Shown: in pieces, positions 8,149-17,287 of the stretch | Layout: each line of letters opens with the position of its first letter | How positions within the stretch are numbered: the first letter of the stretch is position 1 | Source of the DNA: CAZAPG01 sp964486935 | GTDB taxonomy: Bacteria; Chloroflexota; Anaerolineae; 4572-78; J111 | NCBI GenBank assembly: GCA_964486935.1 | Contig: CAZAPG010000018.1 | Span: 1-64,000 of the forward strand | DNA: 64,000 bases | Reading direction: 5' to 3' | Notes under the pieces: model-generated | Databases searched by the model: none | Seen by the model: the letters and a program-made list of their open reading frames with translations, nothing else | What the model was told of the DNA's origin: nothing | Program-made: the position numbers and the translations under genes

Positions 8149-9306
8149 ATGAGCGGTTCGCCAGAAAAATTTGCCCAAATTCTCACCGAGGCCATCCACA
8201 CCATCCGGCTGCGGGAGTCGAAAACGGTCAAAAAGACCATCCGCATTGTGCAGGATGAGCTGGGCTACGCCCTGGGGCGCGACGGCGGCTCGGCAATTGA
8301 GTATTGGCGCAAGGGCCATATCCCCGCTGCCGCCCATGATATCGAAAACCTGGCTGTCGAACTGGTAAAGCGCGACGGGCTGGACCTGCCCACTTTGCAG
8401 CAATTTCTTGAAAGCGCAGATTATCCCCACGCCGTCCAACTGTGCAGCCGCCTGTTTCCTCATGCCGCCCTGGATATGCTGGCCCCCTTTGTGGTGGGGC
8501 CGCCCATCACCCACCCGCGCCAGTTTTTTGGCCGGGCGCAGGAACTCAAGCGCATCTTTGGGTTGTGGAGCCGTTTCCCCCTGCAAAATGTAGCCGTCAT
8601 CGGGCCATACCGCAGCGGTAAAACCTCGCTGCTGCGCTACATTGAAACCATCACCCGCGCCAACCCGGTCCAGTTGCGCCCCGGCCAGCGCGTCAACTGG
8701 CTGCCCCAACCCCACCGCTACCGCCTTATTTTTATCGACTTTCAAAACGCGCAGATGCGCAGCATAGAGCCGCTACTCAGTTACCTGTTAAACTGCCTGG
8801 AGTTGCCCATCCCCCAGCCGTGCAATTTGAACAGCTTTATCGAGGTGGTCAGCCACCGGTTGCAAAATCCCGCGCTCATTCTAATGGATGAAATTGGCGC
8901 GGGGCTGAGTTCGCCGGAGCTGGATCAGCAGTTCTGGTGGAGTTTGCGCTCGCTGGGCAGCAACTTTACCGAGGGCCGGCTGGGTTTTTTGTTGACAGCC
9001 CACCAGGCGCCCAACCTGCTGGCCCAGGAGCAGGGCAAACCCTCGCCATTTTTTAATATTTTTGGACACACCATCAAACTGGGGCCGCTAACCGAGGCGG
9101 AAGCCCGCGAGTTGATTGCCAGCTCGCCCCAACCCTTTGCAGCGGCAGAGGTCGAGTGGATGCTGGCGCAAAGCGGGCGCTGGCCGGCCCTGCTGCAAAT
9201 TTTGTGCGATACCCGCCTGACTGCCCTGGAAGAAGGTCAACCCGGTAATGATTGGCAGCAGGAAGGCTTAAACCGATTATCTGCATTTCGCTATTTATTG
9301 GATTGA
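8149..9306 (+). CDS. HTH-like domain fused to P-loop NTPase (nSTAND/AAA)
   Basis: 385 residues. The first 95 or so (MSGSPEKFAQILTEAI..., with a region resembling a helix-turn-helix around 20-75) look like a DNA-binding or adaptor domain. The rest is an ATPase introduced by FFGRAQELKRIF, with Walker A GPYRSGKTS (about 152-160), Walker B ALILMDE (about 241-247) and a C-terminal sensor/lid region. The 'GRxxEL + GPxxSGKTS' pattern is typical of small STAND/MNS-type NTPases. Only 7 bp separate it from the next gene, also an ATPase with the same signature, so the pair probably works together. Function is unknown; signalling or defence is inferred. Confidence 0.75.
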   Translation: MSGSPEKFAQILTEAIHTIRLRESKTVKKTIRIVQDELGYALGRDGGSAIEYWRKGHIPAAAHDIENLAVELVKRDGLDLPTLQQFLESADYPHAVQLCSRLFPHAALDMLAPFVVGPPITHPRQFFGRAQELKRIFGLWSRFPLQNVAVIGPYRSGKTSLLRYIETITRANPVQLRPGQRVNWLPQPHRYRLIFIDFQNAQMRSIEPLLSYLLNCLELPIPQPCNLNSFIEVVSHRLQNPALILMDEIGAGLSSPELDQQFWWSLRSLGSNFTEGRLGFLLTAHQAPNLLAQEQGKPSPFFNIFGHTIKLGPLTEAEARELIASSPQPFAAAEVEWMLAQSGRWPALLQILCDTRLTALEEGQPGNDWQQEGLNRLSAFRYLLD

Positions 9307-9313
9307 TCTTTTA

Positions 9314-12058
9314 ATGCCGGCAACATCGACCACGCAACACGCAAAATTCAAAACTCAAAACTATACCGACTCCCCCAACCTGCACGCCAACCTGATTTTG
9401 GGCAGTTTTCATTTACTGTTCTGGCTTTTTATGCACCCTTCGGCCTGGCAAAATTACGCTGCCCGGCTCGACCCCTCGCTGCCGCCCAACTTCAGCCTGG
9501 CCGGGTTAACCAGAGCGCAGTGGCAAAATGCCGCCTTGCAGCGGCTGCTCATTCAAGGCTACGTTATCTGGCCGGCTATGGCCGGTTTGCTGGTGGCCGG
9601 TATTTTGTGGCAAAAAGGCAGCTCTTTACAAAGCATGATTGTGCCCGTTTTTTTCGTGGTGTCTGTCAACCTGACTCTGGCCATATTGATTGGCGCAATT
9701 ATTAGCCTGGCCGCTGGCATATCTGCCGGCCTGACCATAGCTTTGGCCGTGGGCGTGCTGGGCAGCATCTTTAGTGGTTTTACCGGAACCATTGTAACCG
9801 CAGTGGCTATAGCCTTTGCCTTGAGCGCTGCCCTGAGCGCCGCCGGCAACCCCGGCCCAACCAATTCAACCTTTTCATCCAGCCGGCAACTGGGCGGCGT
9901 GGTGATTGGTATTACCGTGGGCGTGCTGGTAATGGGCGCTATTCGCTGGGGGCTAACCTCGCTGGCCGATGTAACCGTGGCCCCTCCCGGCGATACGGGC
10001 TATAACCTGTCGCGGATGATTGTGGTGGGCAGTTCAATTGGAGTAGCCGTGGGCTGGCAGCGCGGCCCCAGAGCCGGTTTGCTGGGGGGATTTTTGGGCG
10101 GCCTGGCCTACGGCATAGCCGTGCTGGGCTGGAAACTTGAGTGGACCGGCCTGGCCATTGGCCTGACCAGCGGGATGCTGTTTGGCACGTCGCTGGGGGC
10201 CACAATAGTGTTGCCCTATGTGCTGGCCAACTGGGTTGCCGGGGCCTGGGCCGGGGCCTGGGCCGCTTCGCTGGGCAGTTGGGGTCGCCACGTGGTGCGC
10301 AACAATATTGCCCTGTGGCCCACGCTGCCGCTGGGCCTGATAGCCATTGGGCTGGGGATGACGCTCTCGTGGTGGCTGTCGATAGCGTTTTATCCGCTGC
10401 TGGCGGCCTGGAATTTGATTTTACTGCGGCTGGACGAACAGCGCGAACGACCCGGACCGCACCGGCTGCGGCTCCATTCCGCTTTTTGGGATGAGCACCA
10501 GCGCCTGCCTCTGCTGGGCCTGGATGAGCATGTGCTGCTGGTTATCGAGCGCAACCCCACCGAGGGGCAGGCCGCGCTTGACTATTTGCAGCGCGGGCGT
10601 CAGCGGTGGGCGGTGCAGGCCGTGCAAATTGAACTGCAGGCGCGCCGGTTGCAGGCGTGTCAAACGGTTGAAATGATAGGGCAGGCGCAGCGGGGGTTAA
10701 GCGCAGACCCCCTGCTGCGCGATTTTAGCCACATTAGCCAGGATGCGCAGGCCGCGCTCAACCAGGGGACGGCCTACCACCAGCGTTTGGCCCTTAGCGC
10801 CATTAACGACCGGTTGGGTAGCCTGGCGCGGGAGCTATCGGCCAGCGGCAGCGCCCATGCGCCCCGCTTTTATGCCATTGCCGTGCAGTGGCAGCAGCTT
10901 GTGGCCGGCCGGTTAAACCAACTGGCCGAAGCGATTGAGCAAAGCCAGGAAATTGATAATCCCTACGTGGTCGGCGTGCCGCTAACCGCACAGCAGGAAA
11001 TTTTTGTAGGCCGCGCCGATATTGTGGCCCGCATCGAGCAACTGCTGCTGGACCAGCGCCACCCGCCGCTGCTGCTGTACGGCCAGCGGCGCATGGGCAA
11101 AACCTCGCTGCTGCGCAATTTGGGGCGATTGCTGCCCAAAACCATTGTGCCCCTGTTTGTTGACGGCCAGCGCGTGGCCCTGGCCGGTGATTATGCCGAC
11201 TTTCTGCACAACCTGGCCCGCGAGATGAGTCGCTCGGCCCGGCAGCAGCGCCAGCTAAATTTGCCGCCTCTCAACCGGCAGGCGCTGGCGGCCAGCCCCT
11301 TTACCCGTTTTAACGAGTGGCTGGACCAGGCGGAGCAAACGCTCGACGCGCACGGGTTCAACATTGCCCTGCTGGCCCTGGATGAGTTTGAAATGCTGGA
11401 CAGCGCCCTGGCTAAAGGCCGCTTTGATGAAACCGATGTATTAAGCCTGCTGCGCCATATGATTCAGCATCGTCCCCATTTTAAGGTGATGCTGGCCGGC
11501 TCACACACGTTAGATGAGTTGAATCGCTGGGCCGGTTACCTGATCAATGTGCAGGTGATTAAAATTGGCTATCTGGATATGGCCGAAGCGGCGCAGTTGA
11601 TTGAGCATCCAATTAAAAATTTTGCCCTGCGCTACCGGCCAGAAGCCAGCCGGCGGGCGCAGCAATTAACTCGCGGCCACCCGGCCCTGGTGCAGTTATT
11701 GTGTTATGAGCTGGTTACGCTAAAAAATGAGCAGGACGCCCACCTGCGACGGCTGGCCGAGGTGTCGGATGTAGAGGCCGCGGCGGCGCGGGCGCTGGCA
11801 AGCGGCAGCTTCTTTTTTACCGATATTGCCCAAAATCAGGTGGATGAAATGGGGTCGGCTTTGCTGCGCTTTATGGCGACTTGCGGGGAAGGGGCGGTGG
11901 TGAGCAAAGAGTCGCTGCAAACACATGGCGGCCAAACGCCGGCGGAATTTGACCAGACCGTGCAGCGCCTGTTGCAGCGCGATTTGATTGAGGCCGCAGA
12001 CGGCGGCTATCGCTTTCAGGTGGAGTTGATTCGTCGCTGGTTTGCCTCTAATTTTTGA
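9314..12058 (+). CDS. Polytopic membrane protein fused to C-terminal P-loop NTPase
   Basis: 914 residues. The N-terminal part (about 25-375) holds roughly ten to twelve hydrophobic, Gly/Ala-rich membrane helices. A soluble helical linker with repeated QAAL/QRG patterns follows (about 380-545). The C-terminal ATPase begins FVGRADIVARIEQLL, with Walker A GQRRMGKTS (about 592-600) and Walker B LLALDEFEML (about 685-694). It follows the HTH-NTPase gene by 7 bp. The first 15 codons include the repetitive stretch TTQHAKFKTQN, encoded by imperfect AAAATTC/AAAACTC repeats, so the true N-terminus may have been altered. It converges with the kinase gene, stops 10 bp apart. A membrane effector or sensor is a guess. 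Confidence 0.75.
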   Translation: MPATSTTQHAKFKTQNYTDSPNLHANLILGSFHLLFWLFMHPSAWQNYAARLDPSLPPNFSLAGLTRAQWQNAALQRLLIQGYVIWPAMAGLLVAGILWQKGSSLQSMIVPVFFVVSVNLTLAILIGAIISLAAGISAGLTIALAVGVLGSIFSGFTGTIVTAVAIAFALSAALSAAGNPGPTNSTFSSSRQLGGVVIGITVGVLVMGAIRWGLTSLADVTVAPPGDTGYNLSRMIVVGSSIGVAVGWQRGPRAGLLGGFLGGLAYGIAVLGWKLEWTGLAIGLTSGMLFGTSLGATIVLPYVLANWVAGAWAGAWAASLGSWGRHVVRNNIALWPTLPLGLIAIGLGMTLSWWLSIAFYPLLAAWNLILLRLDEQRERPGPHRLRLHSAFWDEHQRLPLLGLDEHVLLVIERNPTEGQAALDYLQRGRQRWAVQAVQIELQARRLQACQTVEMIGQAQRGLSADPLLRDFSHISQDAQAALNQGTAYHQRLALSAINDRLGSLARELSASGSAHAPRFYAIAVQWQQLVAGRLNQLAEAIEQSQEIDNPYVVGVPLTAQQEIFVGRADIVARIEQLLLDQRHPPLLLYGQRRMGKTSLLRNLGRLLPKTIVPLFVDGQRVALAGDYADFLHNLAREMSRSARQQRQLNLPPLNRQALAASPFTRFNEWLDQAEQTLDAHGFNIALLALDEFEMLDSALAKGRFDETDVLSLLRHMIQHRPHFKVMLAGSHTLDELNRWAGYLINVQVIKIGYLDMAEAAQLIEHPIKNFALRYRPEASRRAQQLTRGHPALVQLLCYELVTLKNEQDAHLRRLAEVSDVEAAAARALASGSFFFTDIAQNQVDEMGSALLRFMATCGEGAVVSKESLQTHGGQTPAEFDQTVQRLLQRDLIEAADGGYRFQVELIRRWFASNF

Positions 12059-12068
12059 TTATAGCGGC

Positions 12069-15000
12069 TCAAGGCCCCGAGGCCGGGCAAGTGGGTTCCT
12101 GGTTGAGGATGTCATATTGAAGCTGCTCATCATCGGTGAAGTCGCGCTGTAAACGGCTGCACAGGTAAGTGACGGTCTGCCGGTAATCAACATCGTAACG
12201 CAGGGCCTGGCCATCGTTGGCGGCGACCAGCACCGAGCGACCATCCGGGGCAAAAGCCACACTGTGCGCGGTAAAGGGCCGGCGGTTGTAGCGGCGCAGT
12301 TCCATCCCCGTGGTGACATCCCACAGGCGGGCCGTACCATCGGCGCTGGCGCTGAGCAGCAGCGTTCCATCCGGCGAAAAAGTCAGGTCGCGCACCACAT
12401 CGGTGTGGCCGGAAAAAACACGCTGTTGCTGGCCATTGGCGGCGTTGAACAAAACGATTGGGCCAAATCGACTACCCACGGCCACGCCTGCGCCATCCGG
12501 CGAAACCGCCACCGAAGGCGCACCTGTTGGGCCATCCAGTTTAAACTGGCGCACCAACTGCCCGTCGCCGACCGCCCACATAAAGACCACACCGCTGGCA
12601 GTGGCGGCCAGCGCGGTTTGTCCATCCGGCGAAAACGCTACATCCAGCACAAACCCAGCCTCCGGGTTAAAAACCTGGGCCGGTTCTCCGGCTTCCAGAT
12701 CCCACAACCGCACTGTACCATCGCTGGCCCCGGCGGTAAGCGCGTAACGCCCATCCGTCGAAACAGCCAGGCCAACAATCTCCGCTTCGTGGCCGGTGAG
12801 AGTCTGTACATTCTCGCCGCTTTCAACATCCCAACCATACAAAACGCCGTTGACTCCGCCACCCCACACCCGGCTGCCGTCCGGCGAAATTGACGCGCTG
12901 AGCATCGGCGGGCCGGCCTCAAACTGGTGTAATAACTCGCCGGCGTTGCTGTTCCACAAACGCAAACCGGCTAAACCGGCGCCAATCAGCATATCGCCAT
13001 TTGCCGAAAACTTAATCGCATTGGCAAAACTGGGCGAGTCGACCCCCGCCAACACCGGCCACTCCGGCTGCGCTTGCACAGCCCACAATTTGGCCGTTTG
13101 GTCAAAACTGGCAGTGGCAATACTCTGACCATCCGGGGCAAAGGCCGCACCAAAAATTGAACTGGCGTGACCGGCCACCTGCCGGATTTCCTGCCCGGTG
13201 GCCACACCCCACAGCCGGGCGGTGCGGTCATCGCTGACGGTGAGCAGGGTTTGACCGTTGGGACTAAAGCGCACTTTTTCAACGGCATCGTTGTGGCCTA
13301 CAAAGGTTTGCAACAATTCACCCGTGTTGATGTCCCACAGCCGGGCGGTTTTATCATAACCGCCGCTGGCCAGAGTGCGACCATTCGGGCTAAAGGCCGT
13401 ATCAATCACCAAATCGGTATGCCCCTCAAACGTTTGCAAGCGTTGGCCGCTATCAATATCCCACAGATAGAGATTTTGGCCGCCCGTTGTTGCCGCCAAC
13501 CGCCCATCCGGCGAGACAGCCACGCCGCTAACCTCGCTGCCGGGGAGAAAGGTTTGTACCAATTCGCCGCTGTCGGCCTGCCACAAATGGGCCGAGTTTC
13601 CGTTACCGCTGCCGGTCAGCACAAATTGCCCATCCGGTGAATAAGCCACTGCCACGTAGGTGCTGTCCGGTTCAACAAACCGGCGCAACTCCTGGCCCGT
13701 TTCAACATCCCACAGCCGCGCAGTCTGGTCGTAACTGCCGGTCAGCACGGTGCGCCCGTCCGGTCCAAAGGCCACGCTAACAACTTCATCCTCATGACCA
13801 ATAAATGCTCGCAACTGTTTACCGCTGGTTGTACCCCACAGGCGGGCCGTGCCGTCGCCGCTGCCGGTCACAACAAAACTGCCATCTGGTGAATAATCCA
13901 CCGCCCACAGCGAGCCTTCGTGGCCGGCCAAAATTTTTAGCGGATAATCCAGCCCGGCAGCAGCCTGCAAAGCTGCATCACCCTGCGGCGAGTATTGCGT
14001 GCCCAATGATTTGAGCGCCAGCAGAGCTATCATCTCGGCGTTGCCGCCGGCCTGTACCAGCGTGTTGGCCTCGGCGGCCAGTCGCTGGGCCTCGGCGCGA
14101 GTGAAGTCGGCCTGGGCAATGGCCTGCTGGTTAAAGGCAAACATAGCCAGGCCAGCGGCAACCAGCAGAAAAATTGCCAGCCCTACGGCCAGCCAGCGCA
14201 GGCGTCGGGCGGCCTGTTTCTCCGTTGCGGCCAGTTTTTGGGCAGTTTCCAGTTCGCGCTGCTGCCTGGCTTTTTCTTCTGCTCGGCGGGCCTGCCGGGC
14301 AGACAGGCTGGCCTCCAGATAGACCCGCTCGTTTTGGGTCAAGGCCACAGCGGCCCCGGTCGCCCAATGTTCAAATTGGTCCAGCCGACTGCCGCGCAGC
14401 AAAAAACCGGGGTTTTGGCCGGCCTGAAGCCACTCTTGAGTGGCGGCAGCCAACAATCGCTGCAAGCGGATGTCGGCCCGGCTTTCTGCCAGCCAGCCGC
14501 GCAGCCGGCTCCATTCGCGCAGCAGGCTCTCATGAGCCACTTCAACGGTGGGGCCGCGCGTCACCGGGTCGTGGTCAAAGGTCAACAGGCGGTAGCGGCC
14601 AAATTGGTCAATAACAGACGAAGGACGAAAGACGGAGGAGGAAGGGTCACTTTTCTGGCCAACATTCGTCATTGGTCTTTCGTCATTCGTCAGCGAAGCG
14701 ATTTCGCTGCGCAGCACCCGCCGCCGGGTATCCTCTACCCCTTCGCCCAGCGTGACCAGCCGCAAAAAGAGCTGGCGGGCGGCTTCCCGGCCGGCTTCGT
14801 CCAAACCGGCGTACAACTCTTCGGCCCGGCGGGCCAGCGCGCCCAGAACGCCGCCGCTGTCTCGATAGGCGGCCAGGGTGAGTTTGCGGCCCTGGCGGCG
14901 CTCGAACAGTTCGGTCAGGGCGTATTGCAGCAGGGGTAACATGCCTGGCTGGTCGCCAATGTCGTCAATGATGGTGGAGACCAGCCCCGCTTCCAGGCTG

Positions 15001-16898
15001 AGGCCGGCCCGTTTGGTAGGGCCGGTGATGGCCTGTTCCAGTTCATCGGGGGTGAGGGGCAGCACAAACTCGGATTGCTGGCGGACCAGTTCGCCAAAGT
15101 CAACGTACTGTAAGGGCCGGTCGGTAAAATCGGCCCGCAGGGTGATGACGATTCGCACCCGGCTGCGCGGGTCGAGCGCGGCTGTGACCAGGCTGTTAAG
15201 AAAGTGAGCGCGGAGTTCCTCGTCCTCGACCAGGGTGAAGATTTCTTCAAATTGGTCGATGACCAGCACCAACTCGATTTCGCCATCGGCGGGCAGGATG
15301 CGGTTGACCGCCCGGTGCAGGCCGCGCTCGTTTTCACGCAATTGGGCCAGCAGGCTGTCGGGCGGGTTGACGGCCACCCGCAGCAGGGCTGTTTCCAGTT
15401 CTTCTAACGGGTGGGTTCCCGGCGTCATTTCAACAATGAACCATTTGTCCGAGTCGGGCAGGCCGCCCTGGCGCAGGGCCGGAATCAAACCCGCCTTGAC
15501 CGCCGAGGATTTGCCGCTGCCGCTTGGCCCCACCACGGCCAAAAAGCGGCTCAAATCGCTCTCCTCGGCCATCCGAATCAGCAATGCCTGGATGAGCGTG
15601 TCGCGGCCAAAAAAGTTGGCGGCGTCAGCCTCGCTAAAAGCGCGCAGCCCTTTGTAGGGGTTCGCCAATTCGGGCAGCTCGATCATGGCGGCGACGTGAG
15701 GCGGCGTGGTCAGGCCCGCGTGCTCACCGGCAATATCGGCCACCGTACTCTCCGGGGCCATGGCTCGCCGGATGTCGGCCAGCATACTTAAAACGTCGGG
15801 GTAGCGTTCGCGGGGGTCTTTGGCTGTGGCCCGGCCAATCACAATATCCAGAGGCGTGGGGATTGCTTGTTTGGCCGAGACCTCAGAGGTTTCCAAAACC
15901 TCTGCGGTCTGTTGGGCGGCGATAAGGGGAAGCTGTTCATTAAGATGTTGTTGAATGTAGGCGATGGGCGTGGGTCCCTTGAAGGGCTTGCGGGCCGTCA
16001 GCAGTTCATAGAGCATCACGCCCAGGCTGTAAATATCGGTTTGCGGTTTGACCGGCTCGGCCATAATTTGTTCCGGCGAGATATAGGCCGGGGAGCCGAT
16101 GACGATTTCGCCGGAGGTTTGACCGCCGCCGTTGGTGGCCTCGGTTAGATTTTTGGCAATGCCAAAATCGGCCAGATAGGCGTTGCCACCTTCATCCAGC
16201 AGCACGTTGGCCGGCTTGATATCCCGATGAATGACGCCAGCGCGATGGGCCGCGTCCAGCCCGGCGCAAATCTGCTCCAGTAGGGGCAGCAGCCTTTCAG
16301 GGGAGATTGGCCCAGAGCGGAGCCTGTCGCTGAGGCTGCCGCCGCGCAGAAAACGCATCACCAGATAGGCTACGTCCGGCTCGCGCCAGTAGTCATACAG
16401 GGGCACAATATGGGGATGCTCCAGCCGGGCTACCAGTTGAGCCTCGGCCTCGAAACGGCGGATAAATTCGGGCTGGTTGGCATATTTGGGCAGAATAATT
16501 TTGATGGCGACCTCGCGCTCGACCGTGGTTTGCACGGCCCGGTAGACCGCCCCGTAGCCGCCCGCGCCGATGCGCTCGCCCAATTCAAAGCCCTTAATCG
16601 CCCGGCCGCTCAGGTCTTGCTGCCCAATTTCTTCGGGCGCCGGGGTCGGAGCCGGGATGGGGCTGGGGTCTGGCTCCTGGCGGGCCAGCCGGACAAAGGC
16701 CAGGTGCTCCGCCTCCGGGATGTTCAGGGCCACGGCCAGGCGTTCGGCAATCTGCACCGAGGGGCGCAGGGCGTCATACTCAATTTTGCGGATGGTGACG
16801 GGCGCGCAGCCCACTCGCCGGGCCAGTTCGGTTTGGGTTAAACCCAGACTATTGCGCCGTTCTTTGACAATTTGACCGAAAGTTATTTCCTGGTTCAT
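12069..16898 (-). CDS. HTH-Ser/Thr kinase-STAND NTPase-TM-WD40 giant protein, paralogue 1
   Basis: About 1609 residues from the ATG at 16898, which follows AAGGAAGG; the longer open frame upstream is not needed. Domain order: XRE-type HTH (6-66); Pkn2-type kinase (103-375) with Lys133, HRD 224-226 and DFG 244-246 all intact; STAND NTPase introduced by NPYKGLRAF, with Walker A GPSGSGKSS (457-465) and Walker B LVLVIDQFEE (543-552); helical arm; coiled coil and one membrane helix (about 900-920); 14 WD40 repeats (about 990-1590), enough for two seven-bladed propellers. With one membrane span the WD40 part would lie on the opposite side from the kinase. Two palindromic elements are embedded in frame (residues 331-341 and about 736-761). 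Substrate and trigger are unknown. Confidence 0.88.
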   Translation of the reverse strand: MNQEITFGQIVKERRNSLGLTQTELARRVGCAPVTIRKIEYDALRPSVQIAERLAVALNIPEAEHLAFVRLARQEPDPSPIPAPTPAPEEIGQQDLSGRAIKGFELGERIGAGGYGAVYRAVQTTVEREVAIKIILPKYANQPEFIRRFEAEAQLVARLEHPHIVPLYDYWREPDVAYLVMRFLRGGSLSDRLRSGPISPERLLPLLEQICAGLDAAHRAGVIHRDIKPANVLLDEGGNAYLADFGIAKNLTEATNGGGQTSGEIVIGSPAYISPEQIMAEPVKPQTDIYSLGVMLYELLTARKPFKGPTPIAYIQQHLNEQLPLIAAQQTAEVLETSEVSAKQAIPTPLDIVIGRATAKDPRERYPDVLSMLADIRRAMAPESTVADIAGEHAGLTTPPHVAAMIELPELANPYKGLRAFSEADAANFFGRDTLIQALLIRMAEESDLSRFLAVVGPSGSGKSSAVKAGLIPALRQGGLPDSDKWFIVEMTPGTHPLEELETALLRVAVNPPDSLLAQLRENERGLHRAVNRILPADGEIELVLVIDQFEEIFTLVEDEELRAHFLNSLVTAALDPRSRVRIVITLRADFTDRPLQYVDFGELVRQQSEFVLPLTPDELEQAITGPTKRAGLSLEAGLVSTIIDDIGDQPGMLPLLQYALTELFERRQGRKLTLAAYRDSGGVLGALARRAEELYAGLDEAGREAARQLFLRLVTLGEGVEDTRRRVLRSEIASLTNDERPMTNVGQKSDPSSSVFRPSSVIDQFGRYRLLTFDHDPVTRGPTVEVAHESLLREWSRLRGWLAESRADIRLQRLLAAATQEWLQAGQNPGFLLRGSRLDQFEHWATGAAVALTQNERVYLEASLSARQARRAEEKARQQRELETAQKLAATEKQAARRLRWLAVGLAIFLLVAAGLAMFAFNQQAIAQADFTRAEAQRLAAEANTLVQAGGNAEMIALLALKSLGTQYSPQGDAALQAAAGLDYPLKILAGHEGSLWAVDYSPDGSFVVTGSGDGTARLWGTTSGKQLRAFIGHEDEVVSVAFGPDGRTVLTGSYDQTARLWDVETGQELRRFVEPDSTYVAVAYSPDGQFVLTGSGNGNSAHLWQADSGELVQTFLPGSEVSGVAVSPDGRLAATTGGQNLYLWDIDSGQRLQTFEGHTDLVIDTAFSPNGRTLASGGYDKTARLWDINTGELLQTFVGHNDAVEKVRFSPNGQTLLTVSDDRTARLWGVATGQEIRQVAGHASSIFGAAFAPDGQSIATASFDQTAKLWAVQAQPEWPVLAGVDSPSFANAIKFSANGDMLIGAGLAGLRLWNSNAGELLHQFEAGPPMLSASISPDGSRVWGGGVNGVLYGWDVESGENVQTLTGHEAEIVGLAVSTDGRYALTAGASDGTVRLWDLEAGEPAQVFNPEAGFVLDVAFSPDGQTALAATASGVVFMWAVGDGQLVRQFKLDGPTGAPSVAVSPDGAGVAVGSRFGPIVLFNAANGQQQRVFSGHTDVVRDLTFSPDGTLLLSASADGTARLWDVTTGMELRRYNRRPFTAHSVAFAPDGRSVLVAANDGQALRYDVDYRQTVTYLCSRLQRDFTDDEQLQYDILNQEPTCPASGP
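14617..14691. repeat. 75-bp inverted-repeat element inside kinase paralogue 1
   Basis: The ends GACGAAGGACGAAAGAC (14617-14633) and GTCTTTCGTCATTCGTC (14675-14691) pair at 16 of 17 positions. The element length is 75 bp, a multiple of three, with no stop in the coding frame. It adds a low-complexity peptide (TNDERPMTN...SSSVFRPSS) between the conserved LRSEIA and VID.FGRYRLL segments. The paralogue at 17288-22228 has a different element at the same position. Confidence 0.7.
15879..15909. repeat. 31-bp hairpin repeat inside kinase paralogue 1
   Basis: Arms GACCTCAGAGGTTT and AAACCTCTGCGGTC pair at 13 of 14 positions around a CCA loop, the same 14-3-14 design as the intergenic copy at 394-424. 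It is translated as roughly TAEVLETSEVS in the linker late in the kinase domain. The paralogue lacks this peptide, so the repeat was probably inserted here. Confidence 0.7.
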
Positions 16899-17106
16899 AG
16901 ACTGCCTTCCTTGTAAATAGTTACTTGATTGTCCTAACCGCAACCTTTGGGCTATGTTCGACGTACCACGCACTACGTAACATGGGGCATGATTTTCGGC
17001 CCTGGTCGGGGGAGGCGTCGTTTTTGATAAATTTTTGAGGTATGCGCAAAGAGGCAAACAGAAAGTTGTTGGAGAGAGCTAAATTCTTTGATGAATTCTA
17101 TTATCC

Positions 17107-17135
17107 ATTATAAGGCGGCAAACGGCGGCTTTCAA
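17107..17135 (-). promoter_or_regulatory. Promoter of kinase paralogue 1
   Basis: On the minus strand, TTGAAA and TATAAT are separated by exactly 17 bp. The leader to the ATG at 16898 would be about 200 nt, unusually long for this window. The remainder of the 16899-17287 gap holds the hairpin at 17177 and the gene relic at 17230. Confidence 0.6.
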
Positions 17136-17176
17136 GGGGTTAAGCGCGATTGTATCACTTTTATATCACAATAAAA

Positions 17177-17202
17177 TAGGGGCGCGGGGCCACGCGCTCC
17201 TA
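17177..17202. repeat. REP-like hairpin (TAGGAGCGCG type)
   Basis: TAGGGGCGCG and CGCGCTCCTA pair at 9 of 10 positions around a 6-nt loop. The sequence resembles dispersed extragenic palindromes of the GTAGGAGCGCG kind. No T-run follows, and only one copy was noticed in the window. Confidence 0.45.
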
Positions 17203-17229
17203 CCGGCGTATTTATAAAAGAGGGAGGGT

Positions 17230-17271
17230 GGCTCAAGGCCCCGAGGCCGGGCAGGCGGGTTCCCGGTTGAA
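17230..17271 (-). pseudogene. Relic of the 3' end of a third STAND-WD40 paralogue
   Basis: These 42 bases match the last 42 bases or so of paralogue 1 (12066-12107) at 38 positions. Read on the minus strand they encode FNREPACPASGP followed by a stop, against LNQEPTCPASGP-stop in paralogue 1. The relic starts 16 bp beyond the stop codon of paralogue 2, which has a different C-terminus of its own. It is best explained by recombination or gene conversion that gave paralogue 2 a new 3' end and left the old one behind. Confidence 0.7.
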
Positions 17272-17287
17272 GGGTTCATTGTTTCAT

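Noticed and set aside
9326..9362. A/C-rich repeat (AAAATTC/AAAACTC) as another in-frame mini-element at the start of the 914-residue protein
   Set aside because: It has no inverted ends and only short imperfect repeats. It may be a relic of a dispersed repeat, but this cannot be supported here.
12100..13960. CRISPR or satellite repeat
   Set aside because: The periodicity of about 126 bases comes from WD40 coding repeats, with variable sequence and intact reading frame, not direct repeats with spacers. The same holds at 17.3-19.2 kb.
16899..17057. Longer N-terminus of kinase paralogue 1
   Set aside because: The first 53 residues have no counterpart in paralogue 2, overlap the promoter leader, and the ATG at 16898 has AAGGAAGG upstream and starts MNQ like the paralogue.
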